A stretch of 33,952 bases of DNA from Lewinella cohaerens DSM 23179 (GCF_000379805.1 NZ_KB903565.1:267872-301823), one strand, 5' to 3'; numbered from the stretch's first letter, positions 1 through 9,149 are shown. Notes: a model not told the origin generated them from the sequence alone. A program made the numbers and translations.

Positions 1-512
1 TTGTATGTGGTGGAGCGTTTGATGGTATTGAAAAAGTGATCAGCCGCCGCTTAAATACCCAGGTAATTGGCTACCGAGGCGAGACCAAAGAAAAGATAGA
101 TCGGGAAAATATGTTGAGCTATGTCAACCACCAAGACTTAAAGTCTTTTGGATTGATTCCCGAATTATTAGGCCGTTTGCCAGTACTAACTTACCTCGAC
201 CCGCTGGATCAGGAGTCTTTGGTTCGAATCCTGACAGAGCCGAAAAATTCCCTGCTACGTCAGTATAAGAAATTGTTTGAATTGGAAGGTATTGAACTGT
301 CCTTCACCGAAGATGCAATTCATCTTATTGCTGAAAAAGCACTGGAGTTTAAACTCGGTGCTCGTGGCTTGCGGTCTATTTGCGAAGCTATTATGACCGA
401 CGCCATGTTTGAACTGCCAGGGCAAAAGGAGATTACGACTTTCGAGATTACCGCAGCTTATGCAGATGAGAAGTTAGGTAGATCAAAATTGAGTAGGTTG
501 AAAGCTGCTTAA
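1..512 (+). CDS. clpX: ATP-dependent Clp protease ATP-binding subunit ClpX (3' part)
   Basis: This is the C-terminal part of the AAA+ unfoldase that feeds substrates to the ClpP peptidase in the cytoplasm. The reading frame is open from base 3 to the TAA at 510-512, about 169 residues, and the start lies outside the window. Visible hallmarks are CGGAFDGIEKVISRR at the left edge, GLIPELLGRLPV (the conserved arginine-finger segment), and GARGLRS (sensor-2 arginine) near the C-terminus, followed by the small alpha/beta C-terminal subdomain. The segment after LIPELLGRLP matches ClpX order and spacing. The Walker motifs and zinc-binding domain would lie upstream and cannot be checked. The gene is followed by an intrinsic terminator at 571-608. 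A GTG at 36 lies inside the frame and is not the real start. Confidence 0.96.
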   Translation, partial: VCGGAFDGIEKVISRRLNTQVIGYRGETKEKIDRENMLSYVNHQDLKSFGLIPELLGRLPVLTYLDPLDQESLVRILTEPKNSLLRQYKKLFELEGIELSFTEDAIHLIAEKALEFKLGARGLRSICEAIMTDAMFELPGQKEITTFEITAAYADEKLGRSKLSRLKAA

Positions 513-570
513 TAAAAGTTCTAAAATTGATATAACTCGCAGGTGTAGAATAACCACTTGCGATAAAAGG

Positions 571-608
571 AAAACCTCCGTACTTAGCTAAGTGCAGAGG
601 TTTTTTTT
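571..608 (+). terminator. Rho-independent terminator of clpX
   Basis: The arms AAAACCTCCGTACTT and AAGTGCAGAGGTTTT pair with one mismatch and one G-T wobble around an AGCT loop, followed by a run of eight T. It lies about 60 bp after the clpX stop codon. Confidence 0.85.
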
Positions 609-640
609 GAAGTTGGGGTTCTATTAGAAGGCAGAATAAA

Positions 641-673
641 AAAACCGAACACTAAGGGGAAGTGTTCGGTTTT
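641..673. terminator. Perfect 13-bp stem-loop, second terminator-like hairpin
   Basis: The arms AAAACCGAACACT (641-653) and AGTGTTCGGTTTT (661-673) are perfectly complementary around a 7-nt loop. The stem starts with A-tract and ends with T4, so it could terminate transcripts on either strand. It lies 32 nt after the first terminator. Confidence 0.65.
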
Positions 674-733
674 GGTACCCTAAAACTCAGATGCCCCGTC
701 TTCACGGAGAATCTAAAAAACCGTGTAATTTTT

Positions 734-755
734 CAGGATACTATGATCCTGTTTT
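734..755 (+). terminator. Short stem-loop with T-run
   Basis: CAGGAT (734-739) and ATCCTG (746-751) pair perfectly around a 6-nt loop and are followed by TTTT. A further CACGG/CCGTG pair (703-707 and 721-725) lies just upstream. The pair could be a weak third terminator or the 3' end of a small structured RNA; the stem is short, so confidence is low. Confidence 0.3.
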
Positions 756-1184
756 CATGTGAATGTGATTTCCTTATCCTTAATAACAACTCAAAGATAA
801 GGGAGTAATTAGCGAGATTCCAGATGATATTATGTATTAACGTTGTGTCTTAATTTGTAGGTAAAGGTTTGTTTTTTGTTGTAGTAAATTGATAGTTAGT
901 GTTTTGTGGTGTTTTTGTGGTTGTGTTTTGTTATAATTTTATATATCTGATTTTGACTACGCTAGTATCACCTTGGGCATTGTTTCGCTAGAAAATCCTT
1001 CTGTTGAGCATTTACAGCCTCTTCATTACGTCTCAAGTATCTTACTCATTGGGGGGATAAGGCCAGCGGATAGCAACCCTTTTTCGCTATTGCTTTTGCG
1101 GAGGAGGTGTTACTAAAACTAAAATATGCATTATACCTGGTATAGGTAAGGCCTATTTTTTTTCTGAAACAAGTCTATAATGCT
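756..1184. other. Gene-free AT-rich interval with a C-free G/T-rich tract
   Basis: No convincing reading frame is present. Bases 850-946 contain no C on the plus strand and are dominated by T and G, ending in an A/T run near 930-946. A weak hairpin (ATAGG at 1142-1146 with CCTAT at 1152-1156) followed by T8 lies just upstream of the next gene. I found no exact TAnnTTTG promoter for the gene at 1185. Confidence 0.5.
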
Positions 1185-2354
1185 ATGCTTTCTCTTCAAT
1201 TAAAAGCCGGAATATGCTTTGGGGTATTCTTCTTCGTCTCTTTGGTTGCCAATAGTCAAACGACACTTTTTTTACAGGATACGCTCCTGTTCAAAGGTTC
1301 TCTAACCTACTCCGGTTCAAGGTCCAATTTGGCTATTACGGATTTTGAATTCAACCTGGATACTTTTTCTTCTGGACGTATTACGAATATTCATAGCCTG
1401 GAAATTCACAATCTTTTGCGGGGTGAAATAGCGGAAGCAATGGTTTGCCGCCCCATCTATTATGCACAATTGCGCCACCAAGGCCATGATTATCTTGTTG
1501 TGGATAATGACGGAGATGCTGTTTTTCAACAGTATGATATTTATCCTTTGCCTTTTCTTGATCCTCTTTTGCTACAATTTCATCCTTTTGGAGACGAGGA
1601 TGCCGCCGCTATCATTGACCTTTCGGTAAAGATCAAGTTTGATGGAGGCAACATCTATTTTAGTCCGTATCAGCTGTATACCAGTACCATTCAGATAGAA
1701 GGTGCTAGCTATGATGTAACGGTCTGGCCTTTCTTGCCGGAGGTGAAGATCAAAGTTGGTGGCGAAGGTGATTTTAAGTTGCTCAGTGCTGAAAACAACT
1801 ATTACAAAGAGCACGAAGTATTTGCTTTAGCCGGACGCAGGTTCAAGTTCTCAGCGTTTGATTACCACCAAAAAACAATTCAATTGGAAGAATTGGCTAA
1901 GGACGAACCGCTTTACGGTTACAAAACAGGCACCTTTTTTTATGAATGGGTAGAAACAGATAACACCAGCATCAATTGGGACAGCCTCGGGATAGACCGA
2001 ACGATTCCTCACTTGGTTTACTTCGGTGCAAAGTGGTGTGGCGCATGCCAAGAGGAGCTTCCAAAACTTCAAAGTCTCTATCCGCTTTTACAGCGAAATG
2101 GGATGGACATGGTCAGCGTGACGGCACAACACCGAGAGTCGGACGCAGAAATTATGGCCTACACCTCCGAGCGAGAAATCCCAGGAATCTCCGTCGTTGA
2201 AAGCATGGACGGGATCAACACCCTAATTCGATATTTAGAGGTGGATAGGTACCCTACCTATGTTTTTATTGCACCTATTACGGGTGAGATTTTATACCGG
2301 TCGGATAGTTCAGAGATGGAGCTGCATGAGTTTTTGTATGAGTTTTTGAAGTGA
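1185..2354 (+). CDS. Secreted thioredoxin-fold (TlpA-like) protein
   Basis: This 389-residue exported protein has a signal peptide (residues 1 to about 24, hydrophobic core then ANSQ). About 230 residues of unrecognised beta-rich sequence follow. The C-terminal thioredoxin-like domain runs from about residue 270. The active-site motif WCGAC is at 284-288 and the cis-proline loop YPTYVF has its proline near 357, the spacing expected of a thioredoxin fold. By family knowledge such periplasmic or outer-surface TlpA-like proteins reduce or exchange disulfides in exported proteins; substrate and direction are not visible here. No lipobox cysteine or T9SS tail is present. The ATG at 1185 is the first one followed by a good signal peptide. 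The downstream gene has its own promoter, so an operon is unlikely. Confidence 0.85.
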   Translation: MLSLQLKAGICFGVFFFVSLVANSQTTLFLQDTLLFKGSLTYSGSRSNLAITDFEFNLDTFSSGRITNIHSLEIHNLLRGEIAEAMVCRPIYYAQLRHQGHDYLVVDNDGDAVFQQYDIYPLPFLDPLLLQFHPFGDEDAAAIIDLSVKIKFDGGNIYFSPYQLYTSTIQIEGASYDVTVWPFLPEVKIKVGGEGDFKLLSAENNYYKEHEVFALAGRRFKFSAFDYHQKTIQLEELAKDEPLYGYKTGTFFYEWVETDNTSINWDSLGIDRTIPHLVYFGAKWCGACQEELPKLQSLYPLLQRNGMDMVSVTAQHRESDAEIMAYTSEREIPGISVVESMDGINTLIRYLEVDRYPTYVFIAPITGEILYRSDSSEMELHEFLYEFLK

Positions 2355-2420
2355 AAAACCCCAAATTTGGAGACTTTCTCCCTGGATATTGGCCTCATTA
2401 GAAATTTTACCTACTTACTC

Positions 2421-2453
2421 TTGGGGGGCATCTATACAATTCCATTAATTTTG
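2421..2453 (+). promoter_or_regulatory. Bacteroidota-type promoter for the S1 protease gene
   Basis: TAATTTTG (2446-2453) is an exact match to the Bacteroidota -7 consensus TAnnTTTG. A TTG at 2421-2423 lies 22 nt upstream, within the 17-23 range described for Flavobacteriia. Transcription would begin near 2460, which puts the GTG at 2455 in the promoter and favours the ATG at 2509. Confidence 0.6.
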
Positions 2454-2508
2454 GGTGGATTTGGGACAGCACAGAAATAAATTAGCATCATCAAACAACA
2501 TCAGGAAA

Positions 2509-5500
2509 ATGCAAAAGCTTACGACTATGCTTTTGTTGCTTATGACGGTATGCCTAACGCTCAATGGCCTCACCGCACAGAATATAGCAGCAACTACAAC
2601 ACCACTCAGCCAGGTAGAACAGTTAAAACTACCAGCACTGGATAACGAAGAATTACTACAAGCGGAAGAGGTTCGTCGTGGTCCTGGTGTGGCGCCACGC
2701 TTTGCCGAGACCATGGAAGTGGATGTTTCGCCTACGACGCATGGTACTTGGGAAATCAATAAAGGTACTGCCGTCTGGCGGCTACGTGTACCTTCGCCAG
2801 GAGCCAAGTCAATCAATTTTGGTTTCGACCAATTTCGTATGCCTCAAGGCGGGCAACTGATGTTGTATACCCCGGATGGTGCGCTCGTACAAGGGCCTTT
2901 CACGCCAGCTGATAATGAAGAACATGAAGAATTATGGACGCCAGTTATCCCAGGTGACGAATTGGTCATCGAGGTAAGCCTGCCAGTGGCTCGCCAAAGT
3001 GAGCTACGCCTTCATTTGAAATCGGTAAATCACGACTTTTTGGGCTTTGGTGATATTGCCAGCAGCGTACTTTCCGGTTCTTGTAACCTGGATGTCGTTT
3101 GTGGTGCTGCCGATGGTTGGGGTATTGTGGATCAGTACCGTGATATTATCCAATCGGTAGCGGTGATGGGCTTCAATGGAAACACGTTTTGCACGGGTTT
3201 TCTGGTGAATAATGCCAGCCAGGATTGTACGCCCTTTTTTATGACGGCCAACCACTGTGGGGTCAATAATGGCAATGCGCCAAGTTTGGTGGTTTACTGG
3301 AATTACATCAACAGTGTTTGTCGCCAGCCGGGAACAGGAGCTAGTGGAGGAGCAGGAAACGGCTCTTTGGCAGATTTTAATTCAGGTTCTATTTTTCGCG
3401 CATCTTATGGCCCATCAGATATGACCTTGGTGGAATTGGATGACCCTGTTTCGGAAACAGCCAATGCCTGGTTTGCAGGGTGGGATGCTCGCGAAGTAAT
3501 TGCAGCAGATACCATCATTGGCATTCACCACCCCAGTACCGATGAAAAGCGGATCAGTTTTGAATTTGATGGTGTTTATTCAGGCTTTTATCCAGGAGAT
3601 AACCCTGATGCTGCGGGCAACCACCTGATTATCGAAGATTGGGACATCGGTACGACAGAGGGCGGTTCTTCCGGCTCGCCGATTTTTAACGCAAACAAAC
3701 AAGTCATTGGCCAATTGCATGGTGGTGATGCTTCTTGTAATAATGATGCTTATGATAGCTACGGTTGGTTGTTTTTCTCCTGGGAAGGAGGGGGGACGCC
3801 CAGTACTCGCCTGCGTGATTGGCTGGATCCAGATAATACCGGTGTACTTCAAATTTCAGGACGATCACAAGTACAGTGTAGCTTTTTTGCAAGTGCAGAC
3901 CCCGTTCAGCAAACTTTATGTGCGCCTTCCTTTGCGACCTATGATATCAGCGTTAATGAAGGATTTTCTGGGCCGGTGACCCTTTCTTTAGTCAATCTCC
4001 CTACAGGCTTGACCGTTGTATTTGACCAAGCTGTAGTAAACCCAGGTGAAGGCACCCAGATGACGGTTATGGGCACAGGGAACCTTGCCGAGGGAAATTA
4101 CAGTTTTATGCTTAATGGCACAGATGGCACCAATGAGAGTAACCAAGAACTAAGCCTTGATATTTTGGTGGGAACACCTGATCCTGCAACTTTATTGAGT
4201 CCGGCAGACATGGCCGTTGACCAGTTCGCAGGCCTGACGCTTTCCTGGTCTGCGGAAGCAATGGTCGATAGTTACGATGTAGAAATTGCCACAGATCTGG
4301 CTTTTTCAGATGTCATTGCCACAGGGATGAACTTGGAGGAGACTACTTTTCAGACCCCAAGTCTGGATGTTCTAACGGTTTACTATTGGCGGGTACGCTC
4401 GAATAATCTTTGTGGTACAGGTGAATGGTCTGTGCCGTTTCAGTTTACCACCTTTGACCTGACTTGCACGTCTACCTCTGCTTCGACCAAAGGCGTTACG
4501 ATTGGTCCTAATGCGGGGACGGTCACCACTTCTACCGTGACCATTAATCAGCCTGGTTTCATTGTCGATGTAAGCTTAATTAATCTTAGTAGCGATCATA
4601 CTTGGATGGGTGACCTTGATGCCACGCTCACTTCACCGACAGGAACAGTCATTAATTTATTCAATCGTCCTGGGTGTAACCGAGGAGGGATATTTGCCAG
4701 TTTTTATGATGATGCAATGGCAACGTCGAATGATTTTGAGAATACCTGTTCCCAAGAAGTCATAGCCATTGAAGGCGATTTTCAACCCGCTCAGCCTTTC
4801 AGTACCTTTTCTGGTGAATTAGCAACAGGCGAATGGACATTGACAATTACTGATTATGCTAATGCGGACGGTGGTGCTTTGCTAGGGTGGAGCTTGGAGG
4901 TTTGTACGGAGATACCTTCTGAAGTTGTTTTGATTCCTTCTGTAAATGAATTGAGTACCTGTGATGATTCCGTGGTACTAGAACTTACCTTAGGTAACGG
5001 CTTCGCTGGCCCTGTAACACTTAGCGCTACGAACCTGCCAGGTGGAGCAACAGCTGATTTTGAAACAAACCCGGCAATGCCTGGTAGTACCATCATGGTG
5101 ACCTTCAACAACCTAACTGGCGGTAATTTTAATGTCACTCTGGAGGGCACTGATGGCACGAGTGATGCTAGCGAAGGCATTATGCTTACTGTTTTTGATG
5201 GTGTGCCTGCTGGGGCAACCTTGCTTACGCCAGCAGATATGGCTATTGATGAATATCCGAATGTATTGCTTTCCTGGATGCCAGAACCACTGGCGGTGAA
5301 CTATGATGTAGAAATTGCTACTGATCCTGACTTTGCCAATGTCATTGCTACAGGAACAAACCTTACAGAAGCCTCTTTTCTTACCCCTACGCTAGACGTT
5401 CTTACGAATTACTACTGGCGTGTACGTTACACCAATTTGTGTGGAGAAGGAGAGTGGTCAGAAGCTTTCCAATTCACCACAATAGCGGTCAATTGTGCGA

Positions 5501-7353
5501 TCAGTACAGCTTCTACCAAAGGGATTACTATTGGTCCGGATAACGGTACGGTCACCACTTCTGCCTTGATGATCAATCAAACAGGAGTAATCCAGGATGT
5601 GAGCCTCACCAACCTTAGTAGTAACCATACTTGGATGGGTGACCTTAATGCGACCCTGACTTCACCTTCCGGGACGGTCATCGATTTGTTTAATCGACCT
5701 AGTTGTAACCAAGAAGGGATATTTGCCAGTTTTTCTGATGACGCAACAGTAACGGCTGCCGAATTTCAAGGAACCTGTGAAACTGAGGGTACAGCCATTG
5801 AGGGCGAGTTTCAGCCAGCAGAACCCTTCAGTATTTTTGCCGGAGAAGAAGCCAACGGCCTCTGGATACTGACTATTGTTGACAACGCTAATCAGGATGG
5901 TGGCAATTTATTGGGTTGGAACCTGGAAATTTGTACGTTGGCCCCTGCGAATGTTGTACTGACTCCTTCCGAGGATGAACTAAGTACTTGTAGTGGTAGT
6001 TTCGCAATAGTTGAGCTTACTGTAGGTTCAGGTTTCGCTGGCCCCGTAACGCTCAGCGCAAGTAACCTGCCTGGAGGTGCGACGGCTGATTTTGAAACGA
6101 ATCCAGTGATGCCTGGGGCCACGGTAAATGTAACTTTCAATAACCTTACAAGCAGTGGCAATTTTAATATCGAACTGCAAGGTACTGATGGTGCAGAGAC
6201 AGCAACAACGATACTGGGACTTGAAATACGGAGTACCCCAGGAGCGCCTGTATTGAATACCCCTGCTGACGGTGCCACAGATATCAATCTGGCGACACTG
6301 ATGCAGTGGACACCATTGGTAGACGCAACAGACTACCTGTTGACCTTATCCACCAGCCCTGATTTAAGTGACCCGATACTGGTCTTTCCAGCCCTCAATC
6401 CAACGGTTCAACCGGGTGGGTTACTGTACAATACTACTTACTATTGGCAAGTCGTAGGTAATAACGATTGTGGTGCAGGAACTCCCAGCCCTATTTTTAG
6501 TTTCACTACCAGTCCGGACATCTCCGTTAGTGCTAGCCCATCTACTTTGAACAGTTGTTTGACGGATCAAACAACGGCGGTATTTACCCTTGGTGAAGGC
6601 CTTGGAGATGAGCATGCCGTGACTATTATTGCTATGCCTGCTACCGATTTTAACGGGTTTAGCTCCAGCTTTTCTACCGCTACTCGGGAGTTGAGCCTCG
6701 TATGGGATAACTTTCTTGGAGTAACTCCAGGGACTTACGTGCTTTCGGTAACCATTACGGGTGAAGGCTACAGTAATGTTGGTCAGGTAACCATCAATGT
6801 AGAAACGGCACCGTCGCTGTCTGTGCCACAGTTACCTGGAAATACAGCGGAACTACCAGGAGATGATCCTGTAGATTTTTCTTGGGCAGCAGTAGATGGT
6901 GCAGATAGCTATCGGCTGGAAATTGCCACGGATGATACCTTCATAGATGTAATTTTGGCAGAAACAGTTAACGGCACAAGTTATACTGCCGACTTAGCGC
7001 CAGGTCAATACTATTGGCGAGTTGCGACGATCAATGATTGTGGAGAATCCATCTCTGGGTTCTTTATCTTTACAGTTATGGAGAGCAATGCGGTCCTGGA
7101 ACTGGCCGGCACACGCCTGGAGGTTTGGCCTAATCCAACAACTGGCCCTGTACAAATTTCCCTTACCGGTGAACTTGCGAATGACCTCTTTGTTGAGGTT
7201 TTCAGTGTACATGGACAACAGTTGAGGCATGAGCGCCTATCTGCTCGTACTGGTGTTCAGCAACTGGATTTAGGCAACCTGCCAGCAGGTGCTTATTTAC
7301 TTCGTTTAAAAAGTGGCACTGCACAAAAAACAGTAAGAATACTGGTGCAGTAG
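2509..7353 (+). CDS. Secreted trypsin-like serine protease with P-domains and T9SS sorting domain
   Basis: This is a 1614-residue exported protease. Starting at the ATG at 2509 gives a clean signal peptide ending near LTAQ. A trypsin-fold domain of the lysyl-endopeptidase type follows. The catalytic triad is visible as His249 in MTANHC, Asp304 in SDMTLVEL and Ser388 in GGSSGSP. After it come Ig-like (A), fibronectin-III-like (F) and proprotein-convertase P-domain (P) units in the order A-F-P, A-F-P, A-F, A-F. The two P-domains are near residues 655-802 and 996-1146. A T9SS type-A sorting domain (WPNPTTG onward, about 1540-1614) closes the protein. It should cross the outer membrane through T9SS and act on the cell surface or outside. 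Specificity cannot be read from sequence. Transcription likely stops at the hairpin at 7399-7460. Confidence 0.93.
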   Translation: MQKLTTMLLLLMTVCLTLNGLTAQNIAATTTPLSQVEQLKLPALDNEELLQAEEVRRGPGVAPRFAETMEVDVSPTTHGTWEINKGTAVWRLRVPSPGAKSINFGFDQFRMPQGGQLMLYTPDGALVQGPFTPADNEEHEELWTPVIPGDELVIEVSLPVARQSELRLHLKSVNHDFLGFGDIASSVLSGSCNLDVVCGAADGWGIVDQYRDIIQSVAVMGFNGNTFCTGFLVNNASQDCTPFFMTANHCGVNNGNAPSLVVYWNYINSVCRQPGTGASGGAGNGSLADFNSGSIFRASYGPSDMTLVELDDPVSETANAWFAGWDAREVIAADTIIGIHHPSTDEKRISFEFDGVYSGFYPGDNPDAAGNHLIIEDWDIGTTEGGSSGSPIFNANKQVIGQLHGGDASCNNDAYDSYGWLFFSWEGGGTPSTRLRDWLDPDNTGVLQISGRSQVQCSFFASADPVQQTLCAPSFATYDISVNEGFSGPVTLSLVNLPTGLTVVFDQAVVNPGEGTQMTVMGTGNLAEGNYSFMLNGTDGTNESNQELSLDILVGTPDPATLLSPADMAVDQFAGLTLSWSAEAMVDSYDVEIATDLAFSDVIATGMNLEETTFQTPSLDVLTVYYWRVRSNNLCGTGEWSVPFQFTTFDLTCTSTSASTKGVTIGPNAGTVTTSTVTINQPGFIVDVSLINLSSDHTWMGDLDATLTSPTGTVINLFNRPGCNRGGIFASFYDDAMATSNDFENTCSQEVIAIEGDFQPAQPFSTFSGELATGEWTLTITDYANADGGALLGWSLEVCTEIPSEVVLIPSVNELSTCDDSVVLELTLGNGFAGPVTLSATNLPGGATADFETNPAMPGSTIMVTFNNLTGGNFNVTLEGTDGTSDASEGIMLTVFDGVPAGATLLTPADMAIDEYPNVLLSWMPEPLAVNYDVEIATDPDFANVIATGTNLTEASFLTPTLDVLTNYYWRVRYTNLCGEGEWSEAFQFTTIAVNCAISTASTKGITIGPDNGTVTTSALMINQTGVIQDVSLTNLSSNHTWMGDLNATLTSPSGTVIDLFNRPSCNQEGIFASFSDDATVTAAEFQGTCETEGTAIEGEFQPAEPFSIFAGEEANGLWILTIVDNANQDGGNLLGWNLEICTLAPANVVLTPSEDELSTCSGSFAIVELTVGSGFAGPVTLSASNLPGGATADFETNPVMPGATVNVTFNNLTSSGNFNIELQGTDGAETATTILGLEIRSTPGAPVLNTPADGATDINLATLMQWTPLVDATDYLLTLSTSPDLSDPILVFPALNPTVQPGGLLYNTTYYWQVVGNNDCGAGTPSPIFSFTTSPDISVSASPSTLNSCLTDQTTAVFTLGEGLGDEHAVTIIAMPATDFNGFSSSFSTATRELSLVWDNFLGVTPGTYVLSVTITGEGYSNVGQVTINVETAPSLSVPQLPGNTAELPGDDPVDFSWAAVDGADSYRLEIATDDTFIDVILAETVNGTSYTADLAPGQYYWRVATINDCGESISGFFIFTVMESNAVLELAGTRLEVWPNPTTGPVQISLTGELANDLFVEVFSVHGQQLRHERLSARTGVQQLDLGNLPAGAYLLRLKSGTAQKTVRILVQ
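3880..6510 (+). repeat. Intragenic tandem modules (Ig-like, FN3-like, P-domain)
   Basis: The coding DNA repeats modular units. Ig-like units begin near 3880, 4912 and 5940, FN3-like units near 4176, 5200 and 6235, and P-domains near 4460 and 5490. The second and third Ig-like units are nearly identical in protein (FAGPVTLSA, LPGGATADFETNP), and the two P-domains share HTWMGDL and LFNRP, which points to recent duplication. A more diverged A-F pair continues to about 7075. Confidence 0.8.
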
Positions 7354-7398
7354 TTTTAAATATGCATTAAAATACAAAAGAACAGTTTACTGTTTTAT

Positions 7399-7460
7399 GC
7401 TCACTGCCTTTATGCTTGTTGTTCCTAGATAAGCAACTCCCAAGGCAGTGAGCTTTTTTT
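7399..7460 (+). terminator. Strong rho-independent terminator after the S1 protease
   Basis: GCTCACTGCCTT (7399-7410) and AAGGCAGTGAGC (7442-7453) are a perfect 12-bp stem followed by T7. The 31-nt loop holds a nested TGCTT/AAGCA stem. Confidence 0.88.
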
Positions 7461-7556
7461 ATGCGTTTTAGAGAGTCTTCCTTTTCTTCTTGCGACAAAA
7501 GTTGTTAGAGCACCTCCATTATTACGATATTGCTTATCGAAATTGCCGATTAGATA

Positions 7557-9038
7557 ATGAATACTGAACCTATGTATCGCCGTATCCTGTTTTTCGTTTT
7601 GCTGGGTTTGTTTGTAAATACTTTCCTTACTGCGCAAACGTCGCTGCAAGCACGGATTGACGAATGGGTAGCTGATGATTATTTTACGCACACAAGTGTA
7701 GGCGTTGCGGTTGCGGATGCTGCTACGGGAGAATTGTTGGCAGGGTATGATAGTGAAAGAAGCCTCATCCCGGCCTCCAACTTGAAGTTACTAACGACAG
7801 CCTCGGCCTTGAAAATACTGGGCCCTGATTACCAATTTGAAACACAGTTGGCTTACGATGGATATGTGGATGCAGAGGGCGTGCTTAGCGGCAATCTGTA
7901 CCTCATCGGTAGTGGTGATCCCAGTTTGGGGTCGCCAGATATGGAAGGAATCCCTGGCTTGGAAGCGCTGCTGGAACGTTTCAGTTTGGCGGTACAGCAA
8001 GCAGGCATTCGGCAGATTACCGGCAGAGTGATTACGGATGAACGCGCTTTTAGTTCTGCCGCAAACGGTAGTCACTGGCAATGGTTGGATATGGGGAATT
8101 ATTATGGCTGTGGGGCTTTTGGCCTTAATCTACATGATAATTTATACTACCTGTGTTTTCAGCAACGTGGCCAGCTAGGTACTGTTCCTCCCGTAGCAAG
8201 TATCTCGCCGGATATTCCCGGATTACAATTTACTAGCGAGGTGAAAAGTGCAAGCCGTGGATCGGGCGACAATGCTTACATATACGGAGCTCCCTATACC
8301 TATCAGCGCCACCTGCGGGGCACTATTCCGGTAGGAAGTGGCTCGTTTACCATCAAAGGAGCTATACCTGATCCTCCTTTATTTGCGGCTCAGCAATTGC
8401 AGCGCACATTGGAGTCTGTAGGGATTTTGTGTTTGCGGCCACCAGCGACCGCTCGCAGCCTAGGGGATGCCTTGCCAGCGCTAGGGGAACCCAAGGTGTT
8501 GTACACGCATAAAAGCCCGCCCTTACAGCATATCGCGGATCGTACGAATATGGAAAGCGTCAATTTATACGCGGAAGCCTTGCTACGGGCTATTGGCAGA
8601 AAGGCGAACGGAGAAGGTAGTGCAGAGGCTGGCTTGGAGGCCATCAAAACGTATTGGGAAGGCCGTGGACTTGATCTTGGCGGAGTGTTGCTTTATGATG
8701 GCTCAGGGATGGCACCAAGGAATGTGCTGCCGCCAGCATTTTTCTGTGATCTGCTTAGTGCCATGTATCAGGATGAGGATATTCAGCAAGTTTTTTGGGA
8801 AAGCCTTCCTTTGGCGGGGCGCTCGGGTAGCCTGAAAAACAGCCTCAAAGGCACAGCAGCTGAAGGTAAATTGCGTGCCAAAAGTGGTTCGTTGGAGCGG
8901 GTAAGAGCCTATTCCGGTTATGTGACCAATCGCTCAGGTAAGGTTTTGGCATTTAGTGTTTTGTTAAATAATTACCAAGGTAGTGGTGGTGATGCTCGCC
9001 GAAAGCTACTGGCCATAATGGCTCGTTTAGCGGAATAA
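7557..9038 (+). CDS. dacB: D-alanyl-D-alanine carboxypeptidase/endopeptidase (PBP4 family, S13)
   Basis: This 493-residue periplasmic penicillin-binding protein trims or cleaves peptidoglycan cross-links. All three active-site motifs of the serine penicillin-binding fold are visible: SNLK at 74-77 (nucleophile Ser74 and Lys77), SVN at 334-336, and KSG at 442-444 in the KTG position, followed by the typical RAYSGYV. The roughly 260 residues between the first two motifs match the large insertion characteristic of the PBP4/S13 family. A hydrophobic signal sequence covers about residues 8-27, ending near LTAQ. An alternative ATG at 7572 would also give a good signal peptide. The gene stands alone, between the terminator at 7399-7460 and a long palindrome downstream. 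Confidence 0.94.
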   Translation: MNTEPMYRRILFFVLLGLFVNTFLTAQTSLQARIDEWVADDYFTHTSVGVAVADAATGELLAGYDSERSLIPASNLKLLTTASALKILGPDYQFETQLAYDGYVDAEGVLSGNLYLIGSGDPSLGSPDMEGIPGLEALLERFSLAVQQAGIRQITGRVITDERAFSSAANGSHWQWLDMGNYYGCGAFGLNLHDNLYYLCFQQRGQLGTVPPVASISPDIPGLQFTSEVKSASRGSGDNAYIYGAPYTYQRHLRGTIPVGSGSFTIKGAIPDPPLFAAQQLQRTLESVGILCLRPPATARSLGDALPALGEPKVLYTHKSPPLQHIADRTNMESVNLYAEALLRAIGRKANGEGSAEAGLEAIKTYWEGRGLDLGGVLLYDGSGMAPRNVLPPAFFCDLLSAMYQDEDIQQVFWESLPLAGRSGSLKNSLKGTAAEGKLRAKSGSLERVRAYSGYVTNRSGKVLAFSVLLNNYQGSGGDARRKLLAIMARLAE

Positions 9039-9043
9039 TTACC

Positions 9044-9149
9044 TTCTCTGTCATTTTTTGTGTTTAGAGTCAAGCGAAAACAAAAATCACGTTCCTTACC
9101 AGTCACTTACGATTTTTGCTTTAGCTTGACCACAAAAATTGTCAGAGAA
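9044..9149. repeat. Long imperfect palindrome (about 106 bp)
   Basis: Outer arms of 19 nt (9044-9062 and 9131-9149) pair with two mismatches. Inner arms GTCAAGC/GCTTGAC (9069-9075 and 9124-9130) and CAAAAATC/GATTTTTG (9081-9088 and 9111-9118) continue the stem to a 22-nt loop. It fills nearly the whole gap between two same-strand genes. There is no T-run after it, so it is not a standard terminator. Confidence 0.7.

Noticed and set aside
1317-2072. Minus-strand open frames opposite the thioredoxin-fold gene
   Set aside because: Short shadow frames without start context or homology-like composition.
2455-2508. GTG start adding 18 residues to the S1 protease
   Set aside because: It lies in the promoter and puts charged residues before the signal peptide; the ATG at 2509 is better.
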